A stretch of 64,000 nt of DNA from Planctomycetota bacterium (GTDB taxonomy: Bacteria > Planctomycetota > MHYJ01 > JACQXL01 > JACQZI01), in contig JACQZI010000011.1 in NCBI GenBank assembly GCA_016207825.1, forward strand, positions 49,464-113,463, read 5' to 3'. The position numbers were made by a program, and so were the translations under genes. The notes under the pieces are model-generated. The model was not told the DNA's origin. It did no database searches and was given only the letters and a program-made list of their open reading frames with translations. This document shows, piece by piece, positions 1 through 8,453 of the stretch. Position 1 is the stretch's first letter, and each line of letters opens with the position of its first letter.

Positions 1-162
1 AAACTCCTCTTAAATGATGTCGTCGTTGCTTCAATTGTATCATCCAAAATCCCATCTGTTAGCCGGGCAAAGATTTTTGCCTTAGGCATTTATGGATACG
101 CCCCTATAGGAACAACATGGGAGTTGTTGGCCGATTCCGTAAAAGTAATCGAGAAAAGATAA
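1..162 (+). CDS. C-terminal end of an unrecognised protein (partial)
   Basis: The first reading frame is open from base 1 for 53 codons to a TAA at 160-162; its start lies outside the window. The visible tail (ending ELLADSVKVIEKR) has no motif I recognise. It lies 30 bases before a pseudopilin gene on the same strand, so it may belong to the same secretion or pilus cluster, but that is inference from position only. Confidence 0.55.
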   Translation, partial: KLLLNDVVVASIVSSKIPSVSRAKIFALGIYGYAPIGTTWELLADSVKVIEKR

Positions 163-192
163 TATGAACCATCTTTTCAAAGGAGGGTTGTC

Positions 193-807
193 ATGAAAAA
201 GAGTTGTGGTTTTACTTTGCTTGAAATGCTCGTCGTAATTAGCATTATTGTCTTGCTTGCCGCTATTTTGATCCCTAATATCTTTAAAGGGAAAAAAGAT
301 GCCGATGTCAGCGCAACTAAAGCTGAGATAATGAAGATAAAAGGAATGCTTGAACAGTATAAAAACAAATGGGGTGATTATCCCCCGACTTCGATCGCGG
401 GCTTTACGGATGGCAACAATTTAAACCAAGGGGTCGAAACCCTTGTCGCCTGCCTGGCAAACACATCTAAAGGCGGACCGTTCCTGGATTGGCAGGAAAA
501 ACGCTACAGCAATTTCGATGATGATTCAACTTCAAAAACGGATTTAACCTGGCGTTTTGGTGATAACAAGCTTAGGGAAATTGCCGATCTCTGGAGACAG
601 CCATTCGTTTATTTCCATGCACGTGATTATGCCGCCCCGGGGGCGTATGCTAATTACCAAGGACTTGACGACCTTGCTTTCTCCGCCGCCCCGCAAATGA
701 GCTCGGAAACATCCACTTATCACAATCCGGAAGAATACCAGATATGGTCAATAGGCCCGGATTGTGAAAACCAAAACGGCACGGGAGATGATGTTTCTAA
801 CTGGTAA
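193..807 (+). CDS. Type II secretion/pilus pseudopilin (GspG-like)
   Basis: The protein has 204 residues and a classic class III prepilin leader: MKKSCG, then FTLLEMLVVISIIVLLAAIL, with predicted cleavage at G6/F7 and Glu at mature position 5. The hydrophobic helix spans about residues 7-28. The globular part begins with the GspG-like pattern of a helix ending in LEQYKNKWGDYPP, and the C-terminal part (YQIWSIGPD) matches the T2SG fold end. Members are cleaved by a prepilin peptidase and assembled into the inner-membrane pseudopilus. A strong Shine-Dalgarno (aaaggagg) precedes the ATG. It is convergent with tyrS with an 11-base gap. Other pseudopilin subfamilies cannot be excluded. Confidence 0.85.
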   Translation: MKKSCGFTLLEMLVVISIIVLLAAILIPNIFKGKKDADVSATKAEIMKIKGMLEQYKNKWGDYPPTSIAGFTDGNNLNQGVETLVACLANTSKGGPFLDWQEKRYSNFDDDSTSKTDLTWRFGDNKLREIADLWRQPFVYFHARDYAAPGAYANYQGLDDLAFSAAPQMSSETSTYHNPEEYQIWSIGPDCENQNGTGDDVSNW

Positions 808-818
808 AGATTTGCCGA

Positions 819-2012
819 TTATACCTTAATCCGGCAGAAGCGGTTTTTCTTGCCGACTTTAAGTATCATTCCGTTTTTAACGACCACTTCAGATTCCGGA
901 TCGATTACTTTTTCGTTATCGATCAATACCGCCCCTTGGCTTATAAGCCGAGTCGCTGCACTGGTTGATTCCGCCATTTTGCATTTGGTTAGCAATTTAG
1001 GGAGCCAGATTTTTCCGGATTTCATATCTCCTGGTCCGAGTTGTATTTCCGGTATGTCATTGGGCATTTCTTTGCGGCTAAAAACCCGTATGAATTTATC
1101 GGCTGCTTCCTGCGCTTCAGCGGCTGTGTGATAATTGGTGACTATTTCCCTGCCCAAACGCATTTTGGCATCGCGCGGATGCTGCTTCAAGATGCTTTCG
1201 ATCTCCGCCATCTCGATTCCGGTAAGCAGAACGTAATAATCTTTCATCAGGCTATCCGGGATAGACATGGTCTTACCGAACATATCAAAAGATGGCTCGG
1301 TTACACCTATATAATTGTCCAAAGTTTTACTCATTTTATTAACACCATCCAGACCGACCAGCAAAGGAGTCGTCAGTGCGATCTGCGGGGCAATTCCTTC
1401 AGCACGCTGCAAGTCCCTGCCCACCAAAAGGTTGAAAGTCTGGTCTGTCCCGCCCAATTCCACGTCTGCCTTCACCGCCACTGAATCATATCCTTGCATC
1501 ATCGGATACAGCAATTCATGCAATCCGATCGGAGCCCTTTCCCTTAATCTTTTAGAAAAATCATCCCGCTCTATGAATCGGGCAACCGTAACCTGTGAAG
1601 TTAGCTGAAGAATATCCTTCATTTGCAATTTTCCTAACCATTCGCTATTCCGTCGCAACTCAAGCTTTTCGGCCTTAAGAATTTTCCCAACTTGCTTCAT
1701 ATATGTCTCGGCGTTAATTTCTATTTCATCCGCGGTCAATTGCGGACGAGTTTTTACTCTGCCGGAAGGGTCTCCGATTAACGCAGTAAAGTCCCCGATG
1801 ATTAACACCGCCTGGTGTCCCAAATCCTGGAACTGGCGTAACTTCCTTAAAACAACCGTATGGCCCAGATGAATATCCGGCGCTGTCGGGTCAACCCCCA
1901 GCTTTATCCTTAAAGGACGGTTTAGTTTAAGCTTTTCAATAAGTTCTGATTCGGAAAGGATATCAACCGCGCCTCTTTTAAGTATTTCCAGCTGTTTCTG
2001 CCATTTTTCCAT
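819..2012 (-). CDS. tyrS: Tyrosyl-tRNA synthetase
   Basis: Class I aminoacyl-tRNA synthetase that charges tRNA-Tyr. The 397 residues show the HIGH-type signature HLGH at 48-51, the catalytic-domain stretch IIGDFTALIGDPSGR, the tyrosine-binding GTDQ at about 188-191, the KMSKS loop as KMSKT at 226-230, and a C-terminal S4 RNA-binding domain from about residue 335 (ATRLISQGAVLI). The DPTAPDIHLGH form places it in the second bacterial TyrRS group (TyrZ-like) rather than the E. coli TyrS group. It is the last gene of a run rplT - secreted HEAT protein - tyrS, with only 7 bases from the gene upstream. Confidence 0.96.
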   Translation of the reverse strand: MEKWQKQLEILKRGAVDILSESELIEKLKLNRPLRIKLGVDPTAPDIHLGHTVVLRKLRQFQDLGHQAVLIIGDFTALIGDPSGRVKTRPQLTADEIEINAETYMKQVGKILKAEKLELRRNSEWLGKLQMKDILQLTSQVTVARFIERDDFSKRLRERAPIGLHELLYPMMQGYDSVAVKADVELGGTDQTFNLLVGRDLQRAEGIAPQIALTTPLLVGLDGVNKMSKTLDNYIGVTEPSFDMFGKTMSIPDSLMKDYYVLLTGIEMAEIESILKQHPRDAKMRLGREIVTNYHTAAEAQEAADKFIRVFSRKEMPNDIPEIQLGPGDMKSGKIWLPKLLTKCKMAESTSAATRLISQGAVLIDNEKVIDPESEVVVKNGMILKVGKKNRFCRIKV

Positions 2013-2019
2013 AAATTAC

Positions 2020-3270
2020 CTATCTCTTTCGTTCTTTCCACCACTGTCGCCAAGCTTTTTCATCTATCTCCAGTGGTAATCTGGTAATATGTTTCAACGA
2101 AGTCATCACGGCTCTTCTGGATTCCTCAGGAAAACTATCCAATGAACGCATCAATAATTCTATTGCCTTATCCTTGTCTTTTTCGGGGACTAGCAGGGCG
2201 CATAAAAAAATATCTATCGGAATCCCCCCGTCCAGCGCCTGGGCCAGGCAGGGCAAAGGGTCTTTCAACACTTTTTCCACACTCGGAGGAAAAACGCGGA
2301 TAGTTGCCGGCAATGAAATTATTCTTTTAATGGCTTCATTAGAGCCCGATTTTATCTTGGAGGCTTTTATTTCCGTCCAAATGTCATATGTCCGGTAATA
2401 TATGCTGGTCGGACTATCTTTGGATGTATCTATTGTAAACGTATGTTCCCAAATCTCCTGCGGGTTAAGCTTAATGGAATTTACCGGAAGTTTTTCGTCG
2501 GTAACATCGGTCGTGCTTACATAATCGCCCAGAGGGCTGTATTCCGCGAAAGTCCGATTTATCATCATGAAAGGATTTGCCCCTAGGTTTATTTCCAATG
2601 GGTCCAAAGACACATTTTCCATCTTGAACGTAACGAATATTTTGTCACCGATTTCATATATATCTTTTGGCGTCCGCAGTGTTACCCGGACAACGCTTTT
2701 CTGAATGATTTTCTCCTCGCACAAAATGCGAAACAGTTGTATTTTCTCGCGGAACGAAACTTTTGGCTCAAGCTTGTTTATGGCATTGATTGTATCCAGC
2801 GCTTCCTGGTATTGTTCTTTCTGATAAGACTGCACCGCCTGCAGGTATTTGGAATAAAAATATTTTTCAATAACGGCAACTTCCTTTTCCGAAGAAACAC
2901 CGATTAATTCCTGCCATATTTTCAGGTTCGCCTTGATTTCATCCGCCGAAGGCAGTTGGAATGCATGTATCTGGCTAACCAGCTCCAGATAAATCCCTTT
3001 ATCTTTCAGCTTATCAACCAGGAACGGAATAGCCGGCAACCCGATCTCTTTCAGTTTCTGGAAAGCCGCCTTGGCTTGGGCACTATCTTGGCTTTCTAGT
3101 TTCGCGATAAGTTCGATGATTTGATTTGTTTGGCTGATTAATTGTTCGCTCTCGGTTTGCTTATCGTCCTTTTGGAGAGGTTCGGGTTTCTTGTCTTTAC
3201 CGGTGTCTTGCGCCCACAAAAAAGCGGACGCAACAAGGAAACAACCGATAAGAATCAAGCGTTTAGCCAT
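2020..3270 (-). CDS. Secreted protein with HEAT/TPR-like helices and an Ig-like domain
   Basis: I do not recognise a named family. The 416-residue product begins with a signal peptide (MAKRLILIGCFLVASAFLWA, cleavage likely before Q21). Residues about 60-110 look like one HEAT-type hairpin pair (FQKLKEIGLPAIPFLVDKL) and about 140-190 like a TPR pair. Residues about 195-310 contain beta-rich sequence resembling an Ig-like fold (GDKIFVTFKMENVSLDPLEINL). The end (WRQWWKERKR) matches a C-terminal pattern common in Planctomycete secreted HEAT proteins. It sits between rplT and tyrS, apparently co-transcribed although it has no obvious link to translation. Confidence 0.75.
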   Translation of the reverse strand: MAKRLILIGCFLVASAFLWAQDTGKDKKPEPLQKDDKQTESEQLISQTNQIIELIAKLESQDSAQAKAAFQKLKEIGLPAIPFLVDKLKDKGIYLELVSQIHAFQLPSADEIKANLKIWQELIGVSSEKEVAVIEKYFYSKYLQAVQSYQKEQYQEALDTINAINKLEPKVSFREKIQLFRILCEEKIIQKSVVRVTLRTPKDIYEIGDKIFVTFKMENVSLDPLEINLGANPFMMINRTFAEYSPLGDYVSTTDVTDEKLPVNSIKLNPQEIWEHTFTIDTSKDSPTSIYYRTYDIWTEIKASKIKSGSNEAIKRIISLPATIRVFPPSVEKVLKDPLPCLAQALDGGIPIDIFLCALLVPEKDKDKAIELLMRSLDSFPEESRRAVMTSLKHITRLPLEIDEKAWRQWWKERKR

Positions 3271-3283
3271 AACATACCTGGAA

Positions 3284-3637
3284 TTAAAGGTGTGCCCGTG
3301 CTGTTTTGACTAACTTTTCAAATACGTTCGGCTGGTTAATCGCCAGCTCTGATATTACCTTACGGTTAAGGTCAACTTTTGCTTTCTTTAAACCCTCTAT
3401 AAACCGGCTGTATGAAATGCCGCTGGTTTCAGCCGCGGCTGAAATACGGGTAATCCAAAGCCTGCGGAAATCGCGCTTTTTCTGCTTGCGCCCCCTGAAA
3501 GCGTCGCGCCCGGCTCCGGTAATGGTTTCCTTCATGCTGCGGTAAAGCCGTCGCCTGCCGCCGACATAGCCTTTGGCTTGTTTCATCATTCGAACCTTAC
3601 GGCGATGTCTTGGAACGTTGCTGACTGCTCGTGTCAT
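3284..3637 (-). CDS. rplT: 50S ribosomal protein L20
   Basis: Primary 23S rRNA-binding protein of the large subunit. All 117 residues align with the family, including the basic N-terminal arm (RHRRKVRMMKQAKGYVGGRRRLYR) and the DFRRLWITRI core. The usual infC-rpmI-rplT order is absent: the 138 bases upstream hold no L35 gene and the next gene is an unrelated hydrolase. It is preceded by agGAGGc and by its own promoter-like sequence at 3682-3710, so it starts a transcript continuing into the secreted HEAT protein and tyrS. Confidence 0.97.
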   Translation of the reverse strand: MTRAVSNVPRHRRKVRMMKQAKGYVGGRRRLYRSMKETITGAGRDAFRGRKQKKRDFRRLWITRISAAAETSGISYSRFIEGLKKAKVDLNRKVISELAINQPNVFEKLVKTARAHL

Positions 3638-3681
3638 ATAGCCTCCTTTAAAATATATTCCCGGTTATTAATAAAGGATAG

Positions 3682-3710
3682 AATGTAACATAATCAACCA
3701 CCTAAATCAA
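3682..3710 (-). promoter_or_regulatory. Predicted sigma70-type promoter of rplT
   Basis: On the minus strand TTGATT (3710-3705) and TACATT (3687-3682) are separated by 17 bases, about 45 bases before the rplT ATG. The fit is good but not perfect. Confidence 0.5.
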
Positions 3711-3775
3711 GAAAAATAAATGAGCGGCTCTCTGGTTCCGGCCTTTTTAGAAGGCTTGCCGCAAAAAGGAAATGG

Positions 3776-4624
3776 TTATATTTCTAGCTTTTTAAAATCA
3801 TGGGCCAGTTGCACGCGACCGGTTGCGATTTCCGGATATGACTGTTTAACCTGTTTTAAAAGGTCAAATTTATCGGCCACTTCATAGATATGGGTTAGCA
3901 ACACCTTTCTCACGCCCGATTCTTTCACAATTCCGGCAATCTTTTTGGGCGTTAAATGAAAAGGCATTTTTATCTCGTCGGAAGTGGAACATTCGGTAAT
4001 CAAAAGATTCGCTTCTTTAGCAAGCTTTACGATATTAGGGCAATAATCCGTGTCGCCTGAATAAACCACGGATTTCTTTTTGTTTTCTATGCGGTAACCG
4101 ACCGAATACTTTTCATGCACCATTTCGGCCGTTTTTAAAGACCACCCCTCGAATTTCATTTCATTATTAAGCACCTCCTTGATTGTTAAGGGGTAAGACG
4201 AAGCCTCCACCCATGAACCGTAGAGCGCTTTTATTTTCCCAAGGAATTTCTTGAAACCGCGAGGGCCGAAAATAAAAAGCGGTTTGGAGCGGAAGCCTTT
4301 TCCGCCAGCGTTAATAAACCGGTTAAGCTCTCCGGGCAGGTTTTTCTTAGCCACCACCTGATACTTCGCGCAGAAAAGGAAATCTGTTAAATCAATGGTG
4401 TGGTCGGGATGGAGATGCGAATAAAAAATGATGTCGATATCATTGGTTGTCAGACCCATTTTAGCCAGCTGACGCATGGAACCCGGACCTGAATCCATCA
4501 GGATATTGAGTTTGCGTATTTTCCCACTACCGGGAAAAGCTCCGGACAGGCTGACAACAATTCCCGGAGAAGCACGCTCTTTGCGCGGGAAGCCGGTTCC
4601 GCTTCCAAGAAAGGTTATTTGCAT
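3776..4624 (-). CDS. Metallo-beta-lactamase fold hydrolase, RNase Z/ElaC-like
   Basis: A 282-residue protein beginning MQITFLGSGTGFP, the usual first strand of the RNase Z/arylsulfatase branch. The metal motif HxHxDH is present as HLHPDH at 70-75. Further ligands are likely in YSGDTDY, in the FHLTPKKIA segment and in LLTHIYE near the C-terminus. It lacks a clear tRNase Z exosite arm, so I would not call it rnz outright; a phosphodiesterase-type MBL hydrolase is equally possible. It is the last gene of the minus-strand run that includes the acyl-CoA synthetase, 13 bases after the DRTGG protein. Confidence 0.85.
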   Translation of the reverse strand: MQITFLGSGTGFPRKERASPGIVVSLSGAFPGSGKIRKLNILMDSGPGSMRQLAKMGLTTNDIDIIFYSHLHPDHTIDLTDFLFCAKYQVVAKKNLPGELNRFINAGGKGFRSKPLFIFGPRGFKKFLGKIKALYGSWVEASSYPLTIKEVLNNEMKFEGWSLKTAEMVHEKYSVGYRIENKKKSVVYSGDTDYCPNIVKLAKEANLLITECSTSDEIKMPFHLTPKKIAGIVKESGVRKVLLTHIYEVADKFDLLKQVKQSYPEIATGRVQLAHDFKKLEI

Positions 4625-4637
4625 ATTACATATTTCA

Positions 4638-5717
4638 CTATAATTTCAGCCGTTTGTAAATCATTTTCGTATTTATATGCGAGGTTACCGCCCGGATTGC
4701 CTCTTTCACTTTGGATGGGGTCGCTAATCCTATATGCTTTGCCAAGGCGTCTAATTTGTTCATTGTTCGCATGATATCATACGGGACGACTAGGACCGGC
4801 ACCTTTAATTCTTCGGCGCGGGAAAGGATAATATCACTTGGATAAAGCTTGTCCGTAAGAATAAGGCATTTCAGAGGCATCTCCAAAGCAGCCAACTGGA
4901 TATCCGAGCGGTCGCCGCTCGTAACCACGGCTTGGCACTTTTCCTTGCGGAAAAGCGCAAGTGAGCTTTCCACGTTTGCCACGCCCATGCAAAATTGTTC
5001 CACCATATTATCCAGCTTTTCCTTGCCGGCAATTAATTCGCCCTGCAAAGAATCCCTGATTTCCCCTAGCGATACGGCATCAAGGGCGCGTTCTTGCGGA
5101 ATGATTCCCAGAACCGGGATATCCTCGTTTTTCAGGTACGGAATCGCCTTGGTTTTTATGGCATTAAGCTTGGCAGGAGGAACGGAATTAAAGACTACGC
5201 CAATCAAAAGATTTCCCAAAAGTTTTTTAACGCTGATAAAATTATCTACGGATTCTCCCAGGTTTGTGAATTTATCTATGATAATAGTATGCCAGTTAAA
5301 GTCTTTGATAAGGCTGATTTCAGTCAACCCGAAAATACCACCCCGGTAAAACCTGCCCAACCCTTTGACAAGAACAACATCCTTTGTCTCGGAAAGAGTG
5401 TTAAAGGCGTTGCGGACGCGGTTATACAACTCCTTTTTTACCGCCTCTTTTCCTTTGAGAGCAAGGCTCCGGTCAACAAGCGAATCGCTGAGAAGCACCG
5501 GGCAATTTACGGCCGGCTGGAGAGGAAGCCCCAAATGCTGGTGGAAAAAGACGATATCGGCATCGGTTATCGTCCGTTCAAAGCGGTGCGGTTTATTCCC
5601 AATCGGCTTAAAGAAACTTAGCTCATATCCGCTTTGCTTTATCTTGTGGCCCAGGCCGACCAGCAAAAGATTCTTGCCCGCAAAATCAGAACTGGAAGAA
5701 ATGCATAATGTTTTCAT
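4638..5717 (-). CDS. BioD-like/DRTGG domain protein (Pta N-terminal-like)
   Basis: The 359-residue protein has an N-terminal P-loop-like domain related to dethiobiotin synthetase and the N-terminal part of long phosphotransacetylases (MKTLCISSSSDFAGKNLLLV), followed by a DRTGG-type domain at about 215-325 (AVVTSGDRSDIQLAALE). The P-loop reads FAGKN instead of GK[ST], so nucleotide hydrolysis is doubtful. In several bacteria and archaea such proteins sit beside ADP-forming acyl-CoA synthetases, and here the acyl-CoA synthetase gene is 51 bases upstream. A regulatory or accessory role in acetate/acyl-CoA metabolism is inferred from that neighbour. No phosphotransacetylase catalytic domain is present. 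Confidence 0.8.
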   Translation of the reverse strand: MKTLCISSSSDFAGKNLLLVGLGHKIKQSGYELSFFKPIGNKPHRFERTITDADIVFFHQHLGLPLQPAVNCPVLLSDSLVDRSLALKGKEAVKKELYNRVRNAFNTLSETKDVVLVKGLGRFYRGGIFGLTEISLIKDFNWHTIIIDKFTNLGESVDNFISVKKLLGNLLIGVVFNSVPPAKLNAIKTKAIPYLKNEDIPVLGIIPQERALDAVSLGEIRDSLQGELIAGKEKLDNMVEQFCMGVANVESSLALFRKEKCQAVVTSGDRSDIQLAALEMPLKCLILTDKLYPSDIILSRAEELKVPVLVVPYDIMRTMNKLDALAKHIGLATPSKVKEAIRAVTSHINTKMIYKRLKL

Positions 5718-5768
5718 AATTATCTCCTTGCTTTTAATTCTTTAACCTTTGAACCTTTAAACATCGTG

Positions 5769-7889
5769 TTACAGCCAATCCGCTCCTTTCAAAGAAAGCC
5801 TCGCATCCAACGCCATACCACCTTTCCCGTCCTCAAACACCTTAAAGGGATTAATATCCAACTCGCTTATTTGAGGGAAGTCGGTAACAAGCTCTGCCAG
5901 GCGTAGGATAGTCTCTTTTATCGCATCGATATCCGATCGCGCCTCACCGCGCACTCCGGACAATATCGGATAACTCTTTATCTCTTTTATCATGGAAAGC
6001 GCCTCAGGTTCGGTTAGTGGCAGGACGCGGAACGAAACATCTTTTAAAGTTTCCACATAAATACCTCCCAACCCAAACATCAAAAGCGGTCCGAACTGCG
6101 GGTCGCGCGTCATCCCGATAATTATTTCCTTGCCGCCGGTCACCATCTTTTGGATGGAAACGCCTTCAATTTGCGCCGAAGGAACCCGTGACTGCGCGGT
6201 AATAATAATCTCGTCGAATACCACCTTTGCTTCTTCCGCATCGGCAATATTTAACCGGACCCCGTTGACATCGCTTTTATGAATAATATCCGGTGAAACT
6301 ATTTTCATAACTACTGGGAAACCGATTTGCTTCACCATCTGTCCCGCTTCGTTTGCCGTCCGTGCAATCAGGTTCTGGGGCACTTTTATTCCGTAAGCAC
6401 CGAATATCTTTAAAGCCGCTTCCGCCCCAAGTTGAGAATGCCCATTGATAATCGCGGTATTGATAATCTTGCTGGCAAGGGGTTTATTTACACTAAACCG
6501 TTTGATAATCTGTTTTACCGGCTGTTGCCGGATATTATAATAACGCATAGCCGCTTCGAAGGCAAATATTGCCTGCTCCGGCATCTGGTAATACGGAAAA
6601 TGCGCTGCAGAAAGAATCTTAATCCCTTCGGAAGCGAATTCTCCTCCCATAAAAACGGCAAATATCGGCTTGGGCGATTTGTGGGCAAGTTTAATAATCG
6701 TATGCGCCAATTGAGCCGGGGGCAACTGGCTTGTCGCCGGAGTATATATAACCAAAACTCCATCCACTTTAGGGTCTTTTAATACCGTGTTTATCGCGAA
6801 TGTATAACGTGCTTTATCGGCATCGGCAATCAAATCAACCGGGTTATAAATTGCCACGCCGGGCGGCAAATTGCGCCTTAAGGTTTCAACAGTCTTGTTA
6901 CCGAAAGGCGCCAGCTCTAAAACAGGTGATTTCTCCAAGGCGTCGGCTGCCAGGATTGCCGGACCGCCTGAATTGGTTACTATCCCGATATTCGGCCCTT
7001 TTAATAATTTAGTTTTAATAAACGCCTTTGCCGCATCAAAGAGTTCCAGCAGTGTATTGACGCGGATAATGCCGGATTGCCTGAACGCCGCCTGGTAAGC
7101 CGCATCGCGCCCTGCCAGCGAACCCGTATGTGAGGAAACCGCCCGCGCGCCTGCCTTGGTTGTTCCACCTTTTACCATGATAATCGGTTTCTTGCGGCTG
7201 ACCTTGCGCCCAATTTTCATGAACTCTATCCCGTGTTCTATCCCTTCCAGATATCCCAGAATCACTTTAGTTTGGGGGTCGTTTTCCAGGTGTTTCAGAA
7301 GTTTTATTTCATCCACGTCAATTTTATTGCCCAGTGATATCAATTTTGATAAGCCAATTCGTTCTTTTATCGTCCAGTCGAGTATCCCCATGGCAAGCGC
7401 TCCGGATTGGGAAAAGAATGTAATTTCTCCCTGGCGTGGGATCTTCGGAGTGATGGAAAAGGTAGCGTTCATAGAGGCAGAGGTTGAAATCAAACCCACG
7501 CAGTTTGGTCCTATCAGGCTGATTCCATATTTCTTTGCAACAGCCTGTATTTCTTTTTCCATTGCTGCACCTTGGGGACCTGTTTCCTTGAATCCGGCGG
7601 TTATTATAATGCCGGCTTTGGCGCGCTTGGAAATACAATCCTTTAAAGCAGGCAATACGTACGGCGCCGGGATGGAAAACACCGCCATATCAATATTGCC
7701 GGGAATATCACTGGCCGAAGGATAGCATTTAAGAGTAAGAATGCGTTTGGCTGAAGGGTTAACCGGATAAACCTTACCGTCAAACTTGCTTAAAATAATA
7801 TTGCGCAGGACAATATGCCCGAGTTTGCCTGATTCGCGCGAAGCACCGATGACTGCAATACTTTTAGGATTAAATAAATATTTAAGCAT
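5769..7889 (-). CDS. ADP-forming acetate/acyl-CoA ligase, alpha-beta fusion
   Basis: The enzyme interconverts acetyl- or acyl-CoA plus ADP and phosphate with the acid, CoA and ATP. The 706 residues hold an N-terminal CoA-binding Rossmann domain (IAVIGASRESGKLGHIVLRN), two succinyl-CoA-synthetase-like flavodoxin domains with the phosphorylated histidine at about residue 254 (AVSSHTGSLAG), and a C-terminal ATP-grasp domain from about 480 (ending ELDINPF). The single-chain alpha-beta order is the NDP-forming Acd type. It allows substrate-level phosphorylation from acetyl-CoA, or acetate activation. The gene is 10 bases from rpiB and is followed by the DRTGG protein. The exact acid substrate cannot be read from sequence. 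Confidence 0.93.
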   Translation of the reverse strand: MLKYLFNPKSIAVIGASRESGKLGHIVLRNIILSKFDGKVYPVNPSAKRILTLKCYPSASDIPGNIDMAVFSIPAPYVLPALKDCISKRAKAGIIITAGFKETGPQGAAMEKEIQAVAKKYGISLIGPNCVGLISTSASMNATFSITPKIPRQGEITFFSQSGALAMGILDWTIKERIGLSKLISLGNKIDVDEIKLLKHLENDPQTKVILGYLEGIEHGIEFMKIGRKVSRKKPIIMVKGGTTKAGARAVSSHTGSLAGRDAAYQAAFRQSGIIRVNTLLELFDAAKAFIKTKLLKGPNIGIVTNSGGPAILAADALEKSPVLELAPFGNKTVETLRRNLPPGVAIYNPVDLIADADKARYTFAINTVLKDPKVDGVLVIYTPATSQLPPAQLAHTIIKLAHKSPKPIFAVFMGGEFASEGIKILSAAHFPYYQMPEQAIFAFEAAMRYYNIRQQPVKQIIKRFSVNKPLASKIINTAIINGHSQLGAEAALKIFGAYGIKVPQNLIARTANEAGQMVKQIGFPVVMKIVSPDIIHKSDVNGVRLNIADAEEAKVVFDEIIITAQSRVPSAQIEGVSIQKMVTGGKEIIIGMTRDPQFGPLLMFGLGGIYVETLKDVSFRVLPLTEPEALSMIKEIKSYPILSGVRGEARSDIDAIKETILRLAELVTDFPQISELDINPFKVFEDGKGGMALDARLSLKGADWL

Positions 7890-7899
7890 ATAGAATACT

Positions 7900-8358
7900 C
7901 TATTTCAGCTTCTTCACCCTTCGCTCATGCCTCCCTCTTTCAAACGGGGTTGCTATCCACACCTTGATAATCGCCTTGATTTTATTCATGGGAATCAGGC
8001 GTGCGCCCAAACAAAGGAGATTTGCATTGTTATGGCGGCGTGAAAGTTCGGCAGTGGTTTTATCATAACAGTTTGCCGCCCTTACGCCTTTGATTCTATT
8101 CGCCGCAATGCACATCCCCATTCCGCTGCCGCAGACAAGTATGCCGAAGGTAAATTTCTTCTGAGCCACGGCACGGGCAACCTTATATGCGTAATCTGGA
8201 TAATCCACAGATTCTTCTGAATACGCTCCGAAATCACGAACTTTCGCAAGAAAGCGATGCCCCGACGAACGTCGGGATTTTCTTAAAGTTTTTAAATACG
8301 CCTTAATTTTTTCTTTCACCTGCCAGCCTGCGTGGTCTGAACCGATTGCTATTTTCAT
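7900..8358 (-). CDS. rpiB: Ribose-5-phosphate isomerase B with an inserted palindrome
   Basis: RpiB/LacAB-type sugar isomerase of the pentose phosphate pathway (ribose-5-P to ribulose-5-P). I start it at 8358 (MKIAIGSDHAGW), where ggaaggaaat gives a Shine-Dalgarno; an in-frame ATG at 8376 would add MRGRKY. Family motifs are GSDHAG, DFGxYSEESVDYPDYA, LVCGSGMGMCIAANRIKGVRA and RRHNNANLLCLG. Between YLK and DFG the family normally has about 7 residues; here there are 18. The extra 11 or so residues (RKSRRSSGHRF region) are encoded by a palindrome at 8261-8276. The C-terminal end is basic (GRHERRVKKLK). It lies in a run with the acyl-CoA synthetase. Confidence 0.93.
   Translation of the reverse strand: MKIAIGSDHAGWQVKEKIKAYLKTLRKSRRSSGHRFLAKVRDFGAYSEESVDYPDYAYKVARAVAQKKFTFGILVCGSGMGMCIAANRIKGVRAANCYDKTTAELSRRHNNANLLCLGARLIPMNKIKAIIKVWIATPFERGRHERRVKKLK
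8261..8276. repeat. In-frame palindrome inside rpiB (CCCGACG/CGTCGGG)
   Basis: A perfect inverted repeat with 7-base arms and an AA loop, located exactly in the extra segment of RpiB between the first helix and the DFG strand. It is of the same CCCGA..TCGGG type as palindromes in intergenic regions of this window (23703, 24824, 42077, 48499), so it looks like a mobile hairpin inserted in frame. Confidence 0.75.
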
Positions 8359-8418
8359 ATATTTCCTTCCTCTCACTACCGAGCTACTAAGAACGCCCGA
8401 CTAATTTTGAATAAAATT

Positions 8419-8449
8419 ATTTCTCCTTCTCTGTGTCTCTGCGGCTAAA
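8419..8449. repeat. Dispersed 'cacagag / tctctgtg' spacer repeat
   Basis: The spacer between rpiB and the Sua5 fusion carries tctctgtgtctctgcggc. The same motif family occurs at about 19055-19110, 29342-29414, 33750-33786 and 34298-34345, always outside genes. Confidence 0.55.
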
Positions 8450-8453
8450 AACA

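Noticed and set aside
3715-3765. Possible terminator after the metallo-hydrolase gene
   Set aside because: Stem GCGGC/GCCGC with an inner GCCTT/AAGGC, but long interior loops and no clean T-run.
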